Below, one piece after another: positions 25,472-34,664 of a stretch of 64,000 bases of DNA. The position numbers and the translations under genes are program-made. Under the pieces are notes generated by a model. That model did no database searches and was not told the origin of the DNA. It worked only from the letters and a program-made list of their open reading frames with translations. Source of the stretch: Pelagibacteraceae bacterium (GTDB taxonomy: Bacteria; Pseudomonadota; Alphaproteobacteria; HIMB59; GCA-002718135); assembly GCA_002718135.1 (NCBI GenBank), contig PBDN01000019.1, positions 196,805 through 260,804 of the forward strand. Reading direction: 5' to 3'. Numbering within the stretch: the stretch's first letter is position 1; every line of letters starts with the position of its first letter.

Positions 25472-26479
25472 TTAGTCCAAGCCCGCGTCGGGTTGCGACA
25501 AAATCTGCTTCTGCGCCCGATACCAATGCCACGCGGTTGTAACGATATTATCGAGCGATGAGTGCACAGGTTTCCAGCCCAGCACGTCTTGGGCGTGCGC
25601 TGTATCTGCTACTAGTCGTGGGGGGTCTCCTGACCGGCGAATGTCTTCTTCCACAGGCACAGGCCTACCCACCAATCGGCCAACGGCATCCACAACGTCA
25701 CGGACTGAACACCCCTCCCCAGCTCCGAGGTTGAAAACATCGGACTTACCGCCGTCGAGGAGGTGCTGTAATGCACGGACGTGTGCATCTGCCAGATCGG
25801 TAACATGGATATAGTCCCGCACACAGGTGCCGTCAGTGGTCGGATAGTCTGTCCCAAATATTTTTAGCACCTCTCGATCACCAAAAGCGGCAGCGATAGA
25901 AAGCGGAATCAGGTGGGTTTCTGGATCATGGACTTCGCCGATATCTCCGCCAGCATCCGCACCGCCCGCATTGAAATATCTCAGCACAATATGACGCAAA
26001 CCTGTAGCAACTTGGTAATCCTCCATCATTATTTCAATGGCGCGTTTGGTGTTACCGTATGGATTTATCGGAGCCACAGGGGTGACCTCTGAAATAAGAT
26101 CAACGTCAACAACGCCGTAGACCGTACAACTGCTCGAAAACACTACCGGCGGCACGGCGACGGGGATCAGTGCGTCTAGAAGATTGATCGTGCCAGTGAG
26201 ATTGTTTCTCCAATACTTTGCTGGGTGGGTAAAGGACTCCCCGATATAGGCTGAACCGGCAAAATGAATTACGCCATCGGGGCAAATATTTCGTACTACC
26301 TCAGCAATCCTATCTCGATCGAGTAAGTCACCCTTTTCCAACTCCCCCCATTTGACCGCCCATTCGTGACCACTTACCAGATTATCAAATACCACGGGCT
26401 CCATTCCCGCTGCAGAGAGCGCCTTGCACGTATGGCTACCTATATATCCGGCACCGCCGGTGACGAGAATCTTATTCAT
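25472..26479 (-). CDS. galE: UDP-glucose 4-epimerase
   Basis: GalE interconverts UDP-glucose and UDP-galactose with bound NAD for surface sugar synthesis. The 335-residue extended SDR has the N-terminal V-T-G-G-A-G-Y-I-G-S-H-T motif, S-S-S-C-T-V-Y-G, the catalytic Y-G-N-T-K pair, Y-F-N-A-G-G-A-D near residue 170, and D-Y-I-H-V-T-D-L-A-D-A-H. It stands just upstream of cobU with a 4-bp gap although it has no B12 role; the linkage is probably only positional. A 185-bp gap with no gene separates it from the divergent hydrolase. Confidence 0.93.
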   Translation of the reverse strand: MNKILVTGGAGYIGSHTCKALSAAGMEPVVFDNLVSGHEWAVKWGELEKGDLLDRDRIAEVVRNICPDGVIHFAGSAYIGESFTHPAKYWRNNLTGTINLLDALIPVAVPPVVFSSSCTVYGVVDVDLISEVTPVAPINPYGNTKRAIEIMMEDYQVATGLRHIVLRYFNAGGADAGGDIGEVHDPETHLIPLSIAAAFGDREVLKIFGTDYPTTDGTCVRDYIHVTDLADAHVRALQHLLDGGKSDVFNLGAGEGCSVRDVVDAVGRLVGRPVPVEEDIRRSGDPPRLVADTAHAQDVLGWKPVHSSLDNIVTTAWHWYRAQKQILSQPDAGLD

Positions 26480-26664
26480 GGAAAATACATAAATGACATG
26501 GCGGACTATTATCCACCCGCAACGCCCGCACGCAACCGCTATGGTAGAGAAGAAGCCAAATGCTCATAATTCTCTCCGGTTATGACAGACGGTACTAATC
26601 TTGGCCGGACATACGAGGATTGTCAGGCGGATGGGGACGATTAAAAATACGATAGGAGAAAGAT

Positions 26665-27495
26665 ATGCCACATTTAACCGCGGCCGACGGGATTAAGCTT
26701 TATTACGAGGACACGGGAGACGGTACGCCGATTTTGTTCATCCACGAATTCGCTGGCGACTGGCGATCATGGGAACCGCAGGTTAGCCACTTCAGCCGGC
26801 GACGGCGCTGTATCGTGTATTCGGCGCGTGGTTATCCTGGATCGGAAACCCCGGAAAACGAGGCCAGTTATTCTCAAGATATCGCTCGCGAAGACGCTTT
26901 GGCGGTCCTCGACCATCTTGGTATTGAAAAAGCTCACATAGTGGGGCTTTCGATGGGTGGGTTCGCAACCCTCCATTTTGGCATGGTATATCCTCATCGA
27001 GCTTTATCTCTGACTATCTGCGGCTGCGGCTATGGATCGGAGCCCAACACACATGAAGAATTCCAATCCCTTTCACTGACCGTCGCCGATAATTTTGAGA
27101 GACGGGGTGCGGCCGATTTCGCCGAGGAGTACGTCACCGTTCCGGGCCGGTTGACCTTCAAGCAGAAAGACCCGCGCGGCTGGGACAACTTCGTTGCTAA
27201 GCTGCGGGAGCATTCTAATACCGGCGCTGCTTTGACACAGCGCGGCGTGCAAGCATCGCGCCCAAGTCTGTGGGATTTGGAGGAGGAAATCCGATCGATT
27301 CCAGTGCCATCGATGATCGTTACCGGCGATGATGACGAGCGCTGCCTAGTCCCCGGTATCTTCATGAAAAAACTTATCGCGGGATCGCGCCTCTTCGTGA
27401 TTCCTAACACTGGCCACGTTCTTAATCTGGAAGAACCGGAGTTATTCAACAACGTGTTAGGTGAGTTTTTTGCTGATGTGGAGGTTGGGAACTAA
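26665..27495 (+). CDS. Alpha/beta-fold hydrolase
   Basis: A 276-residue alpha/beta hydrolase with an F-I-H-E-F-A-G-D oxyanion segment near residue 26, the nucleophile elbow V-G-L-S-M-G-G-F near 96, an Asp in V-T-G-D-D-D-E and a final N-T-G-H-V-L-N-L-E-E histidine, so the Ser-Asp-His triad is complete. It has no signal peptide. The ribosome-binding site GGAGAAAG precedes the ATG. It is convergent with an acyl-CoA synthetase and near a beta-oxidation cluster, so it may release an acid from an ester or cleave an enol-lactone. The exact substrate is unknown. Confidence 0.85.
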   Translation: MPHLTAADGIKLYYEDTGDGTPILFIHEFAGDWRSWEPQVSHFSRRRRCIVYSARGYPGSETPENEASYSQDIAREDALAVLDHLGIEKAHIVGLSMGGFATLHFGMVYPHRALSLTICGCGYGSEPNTHEEFQSLSLTVADNFERRGAADFAEEYVTVPGRLTFKQKDPRGWDNFVAKLREHSNTGAALTQRGVQASRPSLWDLEEEIRSIPVPSMIVTGDDDERCLVPGIFMKKLIAGSRLFVIPNTGHVLNLEEPELFNNVLGEFFADVEVGN

Positions 27496-27555
27496 ACCGT
27501 GAAAACAAAAACTTTAATATAATATAGCTGTGGATCGTCGTTCTTTGAACAGGAG

Positions 27556-29181
27556 CTACGCTTTCGGTAGTTTGTAGCCCTCAAAGATGTTGCGTAGATC
27601 CATTTTCAATAGCTTCCCAGTCGCCGTGTGGGGGAGTTCGTCAATAAAGGCGACATCATCTGGGATCCACCATTTGGCCACCTTACCCTCGTAGAATGCC
27701 AATAGGTCTTCCGCAGACACGTCGCTTCCCTCGTTACGGACCACAATCAATAATGGGCGTTCATCCCATTTGGGATGGCTGACACCGATCACTGCTGCCT
27801 CGAAAACCCCCGGATGGCCGATCGCGATATTTTCTAGTTCTATGGAACTGATCCACTCACCACCAGACTTTATTACATCCTTAGAACGATCAGTGACGTG
27901 CATATAGCCGTCAGAATCGATGGTCGCAACATCACCGGTAGGAAACCAACCCTCAGAATCGTGGCTGGCACCTTCGGCTCGATAGTATTCACTACACACC
28001 CAGAAGCCGCGTACTTTCAGCTCACCAAACGACTTGCCGTCTTCCGGCAAGGGGTCATTTGCGTCATTGACGATCTTCATATCTATGCCGTAGCAAGGAC
28101 GGCCCTGCTTAACCTGTCTGTCGTATCGAGCTTCATCAGTTTCACCCTCCATACCGTTCTTGGGCCAATTGACTGTACCTAGAGGTGACATCTCCGTCAT
28201 ACCCCAAGCATGGAGAACTTGGACACCGTATTTCTCATGCATATCCACGCTCATTGCCCGAGGTGCCGCCGATCCGCCGATCACGCAATACTTAAACTTC
28301 TCGACCGTATTACCACTGCGGTCTAGATAGTCTAGCAGGCCGAGCCACACTGTCGGTACGCCAGCAGAAATGGTAACGCCCTCGTCCTCGATCATCCTGT
28401 GGATGCTCTCACCATCCATCTCTGCGCCAGGCATCACCATTTTGGCACCTGCCATGGCGGCAGCATATGGAATGCCCCAGGCATTTACGTGGAACATCGG
28501 CACAGCCGGCATGATGGCGTCCGTAGCCGAGATATTGAGCATATCCGGCGTCATTGCGGCCCAGGCATGGAGCACGGTAGAACGGTGAGAATACAAAACC
28601 CCCTTGGGATTACCCGTCGTTCCGGAGCTGTAACACATGGACGAAGCCGTGTTTTCGTCGAACTGTGGCCAATCGTAATTGCCATCCTCCGCCGCTAGCA
28701 GTTTCTCGTAGCAATACACATTGGGTAGGCTGGTATCCGGCATGTTGGTTTCGTCGGTCATGATCACAAATGCTTTCACTGACGTTGCCTCCGCGGCTAT
28801 TCCCTCAAGTAGTGGGACAAAGGTGAGATCAGCGAATACAATTTTGTCCTCAGCGTTTTCGAGGATGTAAGAAATTTGCCCGGAAAACAGCCGCGGGTTG
28901 ACCATGTGACAAATGGCGCCCATGCCGGATACGCCGTAATAAAGTTCTAAATGACGAAACCCATTCCACGCGAGAGTGGCAACACGATCACCCGGGGCGA
29001 TCCCCAGACGAGTAAGCGACTTTGCAAGTCGCTTTGACCTTACCTGCGCGTCGGCATAATTGTATCGGTGGATTGGTCCTTCGACCATCCGTGATACAAT
29101 TTCGGTACCGCCGTGGTATTTCGCGGCATATTCCAACACCGACGAAATCAGCAGCGGCTTGTCCATCATAAGGCCAAGCAT
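27556..29181 (-). CDS. AMP-dependent acyl-CoA synthetase (long-chain/medium-chain fatty acid-CoA ligase)
   Basis: This ANL-superfamily enzyme activates a carboxylic acid with ATP and CoA. The 541 residues show [12 protein letters not shown] near residue 190, W-G-M-T-E-M-S-P, the G-W-F-P-T-G-D-V hinge region, [13 protein letters not shown] and the C-terminal T-A-T-G-K-L-L-K with the catalytic Lys. I prefer the third-codon ATG at 29181, seven bases after GGAAGG, over the ATG at 29187. It is divergent from the enoyl-CoA hydratase gene (91 bp between starts) and probably supplies its substrate pathway. Confidence 0.9.
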   Translation of the reverse strand: MLGLMMDKPLLISSVLEYAAKYHGGTEIVSRMVEGPIHRYNYADAQVRSKRLAKSLTRLGIAPGDRVATLAWNGFRHLELYYGVSGMGAICHMVNPRLFSGQISYILENAEDKIVFADLTFVPLLEGIAAEATSVKAFVIMTDETNMPDTSLPNVYCYEKLLAAEDGNYDWPQFDENTASSMCYSSGTTGNPKGVLYSHRSTVLHAWAAMTPDMLNISATDAIMPAVPMFHVNAWGIPYAAAMAGAKMVMPGAEMDGESIHRMIEDEGVTISAGVPTVWLGLLDYLDRSGNTVEKFKYCVIGGSAAPRAMSVDMHEKYGVQVLHAWGMTEMSPLGTVNWPKNGMEGETDEARYDRQVKQGRPCYGIDMKIVNDANDPLPEDGKSFGELKVRGFWVCSEYYRAEGASHDSEGWFPTGDVATIDSDGYMHVTDRSKDVIKSGGEWISSIELENIAIGHPGVFEAAVIGVSHPKWDERPLLIVVRNEGSDVSAEDLLAFYEGKVAKWWIPDDVAFIDELPHTATGKLLKMDLRNIFEGYKLPKA

Positions 29182-29272
29182 CCACATTCCTTCCTTTGAT
29201 TGTCCGCATTTTTACGTTTAAACCAAAACTATCGTCGCAAACGTCACGTGACAATCAGTTGAAAGGGTAAAA

Positions 29273-30061
29273 GTGTCATACGAAAATCTGTCTTTCGACG
29301 TCGCACACGGAGTGGCGCGGCTAGCGCTGAACCGCCCGAACGCAGCGAACGCTCTTAACTCGGATATCTGTCGTGATCTTTTCGACGCCACCATCGCCTG
29401 CGACGAACGCGACGATATCCGTGCTGTCCTGCTCACCGGCGAGGGTGCAATTTTCTCAGCTGGAGGGGACCTAAAATATTTTGCAGCTCAAGGAGATTCT
29501 CTCGGATCAACACTTAAAGAAATCACTGGATTATTGCACGCAGCGCTATCCCGCATGGCCCACATGGACGCGCCTGTCGTTGGCGCAATCAACGGTATGG
29601 CTGCGGGGGCCGGGTTTAGTTTGGCTGCCGCCTGCGACTTCGCGATCGCAGGTGAATCTGCGAAGTTCACCCTAGCCTATACTGCGGCCGGACTATCTCC
29701 AGATGGTTCTTCTACGTGGTATCTTCCTAGGCTAATAGGGCTGCGACGAGCAAAGGAGCTGATGCTAACCAACCGCATGCTGAACGCAGATGAAGCACGG
29801 GAAATAGGGATCATTGACCTCGTGGTCCCTGACCAGCAGCTTCAAGATGAGGCCATGGCACACGCCAAGAATTTTGCTGCTGGACCTACGAAAGCTTTTG
29901 GTGCAACCAAGCGTTTGCTGCAGGAAACATGGATTGGTGGACTGGAAACTCAAATGGACCGGGAAACGCGGTCAATCGTCAATCTGACCCGAACGACTGA
30001 TGCTCACGAAGGTATCGATGGCTTCGTCAACAAACGCAAGCCGAATTTTAAGGGCCGCTGA
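29273..30061 (+). CDS. Enoyl-CoA hydratase/isomerase family protein
   Basis: A 262-residue crotonase-fold protein, started by GTG. It has L-N-R-P-N-A-A-N-A-L-N near residue 20, the oxyanion-hole segment F-S-A-G-G-D-L-K-Y-F near 62, and A-I-N-G-M-A-A-G-A-G-F-S-L near 105. The second acid region reads Y-T-A-A-G-L-S-P-D-G-S-S-T-W. The Glu pair of classic hydratases is not evident, so it may be an isomerase or another crotonase-type enzyme. It is the first gene of a tight run with the haloalkane dehalogenase, SDR and acyl-CoA dehydrogenase. Confidence 0.9.
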   Translation: MSYENLSFDVAHGVARLALNRPNAANALNSDICRDLFDATIACDERDDIRAVLLTGEGAIFSAGGDLKYFAAQGDSLGSTLKEITGLLHAALSRMAHMDAPVVGAINGMAAGAGFSLAAACDFAIAGESAKFTLAYTAAGLSPDGSSTWYLPRLIGLRRAKELMLTNRMLNADEAREIGIIDLVVPDQQLQDEAMAHAKNFAAGPTKAFGATKRLLQETWIGGLETQMDRETRSIVNLTRTTDAHEGIDGFVNKRKPNFKGR

Positions 30062-30062
30062 C

Positions 30063-30932
30063 GTGATCTGGACAGACAAGTTAACCACCAATATCAAAGG
30101 CCTGAACATGGCTTGGGTTGAACGCGGCGCGGGCGATCCGATAGTGTTCCTGCACGGTAACCCCACATCTTCATATCTCTGGCGAAATGTAATTCCATAC
30201 CTAGAAAGATTAGGTCGATGCATCGTGCCCGATCTGATCGGTATGGGGGATTCCGATAAACTTTCCAACTCTCGGTCCGGCCGTTATCGGTTTACCGAAC
30301 ATCGCGAGTATCTCGATTCATTTCTCGATCATGTCGGTGTTAACGAGCGCGTCACTCTGGTTACCCACGACTGGGGATCAGCACTCGGATTCGACTGGGC
30401 CAGTAGGCACCGTGAGTCGATATTTGGCATTGCTTATATGGAAAGTATTGTTTGTCCGTTAGGATGGGATGATTGGCCGCTATCATCCCGTCCTATTTTT
30501 AAGGGAATGAGATCCGACGCCGGGGAGGAACTAATTCTTGAACGCAACATGTTCATCGAACTGATCCTGCCGCAATCTATCCTGCGGCATCTTACGGAGG
30601 AGGAAATGAACGAATACAAACGGCCATTCGCAGACGCGGGCGAAGACCGCAGGCCCATGCTCAGCTGGCCCCGGGAGATACCTATAGAGGGAGACCCGGA
30701 TGATATAGTAGAAATTGTACAGTCCTATGCTGACTGGCTTAGCAATTCTGATGTACCCAAACTATTCATCAATGCCGAACCTGGTGCCATTCTGGTGGGC
30801 CGCCAGCGCGAATTCTGCCGAAAATGGCCTAACCAGCTTGAAGTGACTGTGCCCGGAATCCATTTCATCCAAGAAGATTCCCCGGACGAGATTGGCCAGG
30901 CAATCTCTGGCTGGATAAAGAATATCTCATGA
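30063..30932 (+). CDS. Haloalkane dehalogenase, LinB-like (HLD-II)
   Basis: Haloalkane dehalogenases hydrolyse carbon-halogen bonds to an alcohol and halide. With the GTG start at 30063 (AAGGG eight bases before, one base after the previous stop) the protein has 289 residues. It carries H-G-N33-P-T-S-S-Y-L-W, the nucleophile in H-D103-W104-G, A-Y-M-E127 and G-I-H267-F-I-Q-E-D. These match, at a constant offset of five, the catalytic Asp, Glu, His and halide-binding Asn and Trp of LinB as I remember its numbering. The cap region also looks LinB-like. Its stop overlaps the SDR start (ATGA), so halide release is coupled to oxidation steps. Confidence 0.92.
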   Translation: MIWTDKLTTNIKGLNMAWVERGAGDPIVFLHGNPTSSYLWRNVIPYLERLGRCIVPDLIGMGDSDKLSNSRSGRYRFTEHREYLDSFLDHVGVNERVTLVTHDWGSALGFDWASRHRESIFGIAYMESIVCPLGWDDWPLSSRPIFKGMRSDAGEELILERNMFIELILPQSILRHLTEEEMNEYKRPFADAGEDRRPMLSWPREIPIEGDPDDIVEIVQSYADWLSNSDVPKLFINAEPGAILVGRQREFCRKWPNQLEVTVPGIHFIQEDSPDEIGQAISGWIKNIS

Positions 30933-31687
30933 GAGCTGATTTTTCTTTGGACGGCCAAGTGGCTCTTGTTACCGGTGCGTCATCGGGATTAGGCCGCGCA
31001 TTTGCCGGTTTTTTAAATAACGCGGGCGCATCTGTCGCTATCGCCGCTCGACGGGCCGATAAGTGTATGAAAGTGGCGGAAGAAATCGGTAGTAATACTT
31101 TAGCGGTAAGTATGGACGTCACAAACCAAGAAAGTATTGAAAGTGCGATATCAAAGATCGAAACGGAATTAGGGCTAGTTACTTTGCTGGTTAACAACGC
31201 CGGCATCGTGAACAATAATCCCGTGATAGACACTTCCCCAGAAGATTGGCGCCAAGTAATCGATACCAACCTCACTGGCTACTTCCTTATGACGCAGGCG
31301 GTCAGCAGACGTTTGATTGCGGCAAAGAAAAGCGGCCGGATCGTCAACGTCTCGTCGATTTTGGGGGTAATACCAAGCGGCCAAGTACATGCTTATGCTG
31401 CATCGAAGGCCGGTATCAATCAGCTGACCCGCACTTCAGCTCGGGAACTCGCTCGATACAATATCTCGGTTAATGCTATCGCGCCGGGGTATATTGAAAC
31501 CAATCTTAACCGTGATTTTCTCACGGGATCGGCTGGCGGACGTATCCTTGAGCGTATAGCCCAGCGCCGGTTTGGACAGCTCGAAGACCTCGAGGGGGTT
31601 CTATTGTTGCTCACTGCGCCCGCGGGGGGTTATATGACCGGAGAAGTCGTCACTATAGACGGCGGTCTCAGTCTCAGCGGAATGTAA
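30929..31687 (+). CDS. SDR family NAD(P)-dependent oxidoreductase
   Basis: A classical short-chain dehydrogenase of 252 residues with the cofactor motif T-G-A-S-S-G-L-G near residue 17, N-N-A-G-I-V near 90, a catalytic Ser in N-V-S-S-I-L-G, and the Y-A-A-S-K pair near 155. The start overlaps the stop of the dehalogenase gene. It may oxidise the alcohol that the dehalogenase releases, or a 3-hydroxyacyl-CoA made by the hydratase; context allows both. Confidence 0.9.
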   Translation: MRADFSLDGQVALVTGASSGLGRAFAGFLNNAGASVAIAARRADKCMKVAEEIGSNTLAVSMDVTNQESIESAISKIETELGLVTLLVNNAGIVNNNPVIDTSPEDWRQVIDTNLTGYFLMTQAVSRRLIAAKKSGRIVNVSSILGVIPSGQVHAYAASKAGINQLTRTSARELARYNISVNAIAPGYIETNLNRDFLTGSAGGRILERIAQRRFGQLEDLEGVLLLLTAPAGGYMTGEVVTIDGGLSLSGM

Positions 31688-31695
31688 ACAGAAAT

Positions 31696-32892
31696 ATGGA
31701 CTTTTCCCTGCACCCGAAAATAGAAGACTATCGCAACCGCATCCGCGTATTTGTCGATACCAATATCATTCCTTTAGAAGCAGACCGAGATAATTACGAT
31801 GAACATGAGAACATCCGACCCGAAGTGCTGGATGACGTCCGAGCCAAAGTAAAAGCGGAAGGCCTTTGGGCGCTGCAGATGCCTGAGGAACTCGGTGGTC
31901 AAGGTCTTAGCGTCGCTGGTATTACGCCGTGCTACGAGGAGATGAATCGGTCGATCTTTGGACCGGTCTGCTTTAACTCCGCCGCACCGGACGACGGTAA
32001 CATGATAGTTCTAAATAAAATCGCGACAGAGGCCCAGAAAGATCGGTGGTTGCGGCCTATCGCAGAAGGCAAAGTACGTTCATCCTTCGCGATGACCGAA
32101 CCGGCACCAGGATCGGGCTCCGACCCATCAACTATGCTGACAACGGCAGAAAGAAAGGGTGACACTTGGGTTATTAACGGTCGGAAGTGGTTCATTACGG
32201 GCGCCGGCGAAGCAAAACACTTTATTTTGATTGCGCGTACGTCCGACGATAATCGAAAAGGATTAAGCGCTTTCCTGTTCGACGCAAACCAGACAGGTTG
32301 GAAAATTCTCCGGCGTATTCCGATCATGGGGCCTGAAGAACACGGCGGACACTGTGAAATTTCTTTTAGCGGGCTAAAGATTCCCGATGAGAATCGTCTT
32401 ATGGGCGTCGGAGATGGTCTAAAAGTCGCGCAAATCCGCCTCGGAACCGCGCGACTAACCCACTGTATGCGGTGGACTGGTATGGCCAAACGCGCACTAG
32501 AGGAAACTTTCGAATATGTCCGCGACCGAAAGGCATTTGGCGAAACTTTAGCAAACCACGAAGGCGTTCAATGGCTACTCGGTGAGGCGGCCATGCAAAT
32601 AGAGATCTGTCGCCTTTTGACCATGCGTGCGGCAATTAAGTTGGATGCTGGGGAGTTCGCACGTAAAGAGGTGTCTATGGCAAAAGTGGTGGTATCCGAA
32701 ACCCTTCATAAAGCGATTGATACGGCAATCCAGCTTCGCGGAGCGCGTGGTTATTCTAAGGATACACCGCTCGAGTGGATGTACCGCTACGCCCGCCAAG
32801 CACGACTGGTGGATGGATCTTCCGAAACCCATAAAATGGTGCTTTCGCGGCACCTCTTATCGGAGGGTATCGATTTCTGGAGATGGGACTAG
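31696..32892 (+). CDS. Acyl-CoA dehydrogenase family protein
   Basis: A FAD-dependent acyl-CoA dehydrogenase of 398 residues, of the ACAD10/ACAD11-like bacterial group. Signs are F-A-M-T-E-P-A-P-G-S-G-S-D near residue 132, W-F-I-T-G-A near 160, R-D-R-K-A-F-G-E-T-L-A-N-H near 275, and Q-L-R-G-A-R-G-Y-S-K-D-T-P near 350. The ATG is 8 bp after the SDR stop. It would introduce the double bond that starts beta-oxidation. It is followed, 113 bp later, by a phosphotransferase of a kind that often accompanies this dehydrogenase type. Confidence 0.92.
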   Translation: MDFSLHPKIEDYRNRIRVFVDTNIIPLEADRDNYDEHENIRPEVLDDVRAKVKAEGLWALQMPEELGGQGLSVAGITPCYEEMNRSIFGPVCFNSAAPDDGNMIVLNKIATEAQKDRWLRPIAEGKVRSSFAMTEPAPGSGSDPSTMLTTAERKGDTWVINGRKWFITGAGEAKHFILIARTSDDNRKGLSAFLFDANQTGWKILRRIPIMGPEEHGGHCEISFSGLKIPDENRLMGVGDGLKVAQIRLGTARLTHCMRWTGMAKRALEETFEYVRDRKAFGETLANHEGVQWLLGEAAMQIEICRLLTMRAAIKLDAGEFARKEVSMAKVVVSETLHKAIDTAIQLRGARGYSKDTPLEWMYRYARQARLVDGSSETHKMVLSRHLLSEGIDFWRWD

Positions 32893-33005
32893 TTAATCAT
32901 TTAGTTTCGGTATTGTGCGCTATCTCAGCCAAACCGGGGTACTTAAATGACCACGCATCTAGACTTAGGTTAGGTTGCTGGCGCTGATAGTAAGGATATC
33001 GTGAT

Positions 33006-33992
33006 ATGGCACTGGCCTCATTTATCCGCGATGCCGCCGGGGCAGACAAGGTCACCATAGAGGATGGCAATCTATTGCATGGCGGAGCCATTCAAGAAAA
33101 TCGTTTGCTTACAGTGACTATCTCTGGAGGCGAGCTTTTTGGTACACAGGAGATCGTTCTGCGCTCCGAAGCGACAGCCCGAATTCCGGAAAGTAGGCCG
33201 CTGGACCAGCAATTTGCGATTCTAAAAGTAGCCGAGGCGGCAGGAGTGACGGTCCCCAAACCTCTCTGGTATTGCGGTGATTCCGCGATCATCGGTAAAC
33301 CATTTTATCTAATGAAGCATCTAGAGGGGGACGCGCTAGGTAATCGGATTACCCGAGTGGGCGAACAGCCCCATCTGGCAGCTACACTCGGGCAAGAATT
33401 AGCCCGTATCCACAGCATCAAACCACCACAAAAAGATTTAGAATTTCTTGAAACAATTTCTTCATCGCCGGCAATCGACGCGATAGAAAAATATCGAAGC
33501 TATCTAGACGAGTTACCGGAACCGCACCCGGTTCTGGAATGGACGCTTCGCTGGCTTGAAAATCAATCGTCAGATGCGCGAGACATAGTGCTGTGTCACC
33601 GCGATTTTCGGACGGGAAACTACATGGTCCATGAGGGAGCGCTCACTGGCGTGTTGGATTGGGAATTTGCTGGTTGGGGCGATCCGCACGAGGATGTTGC
33701 TTGGTTCTGTGCCCGTTGCTGGCGATTTTCTGCCCCAAAGTTAGAGGCTGGCGGCATCGCTGCGCGCGAGGTGTTCTATAACGCATATGAACTTGCCTCA
33801 GGGCGCAAGCTTGAAAAAGAACAAATTACATATTGGGAGACTATGGCTCATGCGCGTTGGGCCGTAATTGCACTACAACAATCTATGCGCCATCGGTCCA
33901 ATGAAGAGCCGGGCCTTGAGCTTGCCCTAATCGGCCGGCGGCTAGCCGAATTGGAATTTGAGTGCCTTCGCCTTACAGGAGTAACTAAATGA
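33006..33992 (+). CDS. APH-family phosphotransferase (ACAD10/11-type kinase-like)
   Basis: A 328-residue protein of the aminoglycoside phosphotransferase/choline kinase fold. The catalytic loop L-C-H-R-D-F-R-T-G-N is at about 197-206 and the metal-binding V-L-D-W-E-F-A-G-W-G-D-P-H-E-D follows. No resistance role is implied. In mammalian ACAD10/11 an APH-type kinase domain is fused to an acyl-CoA dehydrogenase and phosphorylates 4-hydroxyacyl-CoA. Here the two are separate neighbours, so a similar step on a hydroxylated acyl-CoA is a reasonable inference. Its end overlaps the DUF6285 gene by 4 bp. Confidence 0.87.
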   Translation: MALASFIRDAAGADKVTIEDGNLLHGGAIQENRLLTVTISGGELFGTQEIVLRSEATARIPESRPLDQQFAILKVAEAAGVTVPKPLWYCGDSAIIGKPFYLMKHLEGDALGNRITRVGEQPHLAATLGQELARIHSIKPPQKDLEFLETISSSPAIDAIEKYRSYLDELPEPHPVLEWTLRWLENQSSDARDIVLCHRDFRTGNYMVHEGALTGVLDWEFAGWGDPHEDVAWFCARCWRFSAPKLEAGGIAAREVFYNAYELASGRKLEKEQITYWETMAHARWAVIALQQSMRHRSNEEPGLELALIGRRLAELEFECLRLTGVTK

Positions 33993-34384
33993 GAAGCCGT
34001 CCGAACGCTCGTGAGCTATTGGATATTGCCGAGAAGACCCTGTCCGCAGAGGTCATGCCGGATATTTCGGAACGCCAACGATACAACTTGGCCTTGGTTG
34101 CATCCGCGATAGGGATTGCGAAACGCGAGTTGGCAGGTGGTGTTTTTGCTTGGGAGCATGAGTTAGATATCTTACGCGCTCTTTATGGCGACGATGTTAT
34201 GGAACAACCGGAAACCATGCTTGTACGACTAAACCGACAGCTGGCTGACGAACTAAGAGCCGGGGTCTACGACGAAAAGAATACGGAACAAGAGACAGTT
34301 CTGAATCTTTTATTCCAAGACGTCGTTGCACGCCTTAACGAGGACAACCCTACGTACGAAAGAGTAAAAACGTTAAGTAATTAG
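33989..34384 (+). CDS. DUF6285 domain-containing protein
   Basis: A 131-residue, mainly helical and charged protein that starts R-P-N-A-R-E-L-L-D-I-A-E and continues with Y-N-L-A-L-V-A-S-A-I-G-I-A-K-R-E-L, the pattern I know as DUF6285. The family normally sits directly after an APH-like phosphotransferase, as here with an ATGA overlap, and probably forms a complex with it. The biochemical role is unknown. It is the last gene of the acyl-CoA cluster; the next 280 bp hold no gene. Confidence 0.85.
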   Translation: MRSRPNARELLDIAEKTLSAEVMPDISERQRYNLALVASAIGIAKRELAGGVFAWEHELDILRALYGDDVMEQPETMLVRLNRQLADELRAGVYDEKNTEQETVLNLLFQDVVARLNEDNPTYERVKTLSN

Positions 34385-34527
34385 CCGGAGGATACGGGTA
34401 GCCTAAGTCGACTCGACCGATCGATGTATCCCGCCGAGAGCCTCTATTTACCCACATTTATTTTTGCCCACGTTTACATCTAACCGGTCCGCCGTTCTGT
34501 CACCGATACGAATCGCTCGTGAATTTT

Positions 34528-34562
34528 AACTATAAAGTTAGTGTGTTCTAATATTTATAGTT
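34528..34562 (+). promoter_or_regulatory. A/T-rich 14-bp hairpin/dyad in the leader of the metal ABC operon
   Basis: Left arm 34528-34541 (AACTATAAAGTTAG) and right arm 34548-34562 (CTAATATTTATAGTT) can pair over 14 bp with one bulged A and a TGTGTT loop. A second, nested dyad TAACT-ATAA-AGTTA occupies 34527-34540. It lies about 100 bp before the binding-protein gene. It could be an operator for a metal-dependent repressor (Mur, MntR or Zur type) or an RNA hairpin. It has no following T-run that would make it a clear terminator. Only the symmetry is certain. Confidence 0.45.
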
Positions 34563-34664
34563 GTGCTTTATTTGATTAGTCCTTGCGAAATTATGGATAG
34601 AGGCTAAACTTCGGACCTCCGCATCAGAAACTAAAAAAGTATTCGCATGCGGAGACGAGGACTT

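Noticed and set aside
33006..33992. Aminoglycoside resistance gene
   Set aside because: The fold is shared, but the place beside an acyl-CoA dehydrogenase and DUF6285 fits a metabolic kinase.
3195..34384. Horizontal transfer island carrying the B12 cluster or the dehalogenase cluster
   Set aside because: No integrase, transposase, flanking repeat, tRNA junction or obvious base-composition shift was seen at the borders.
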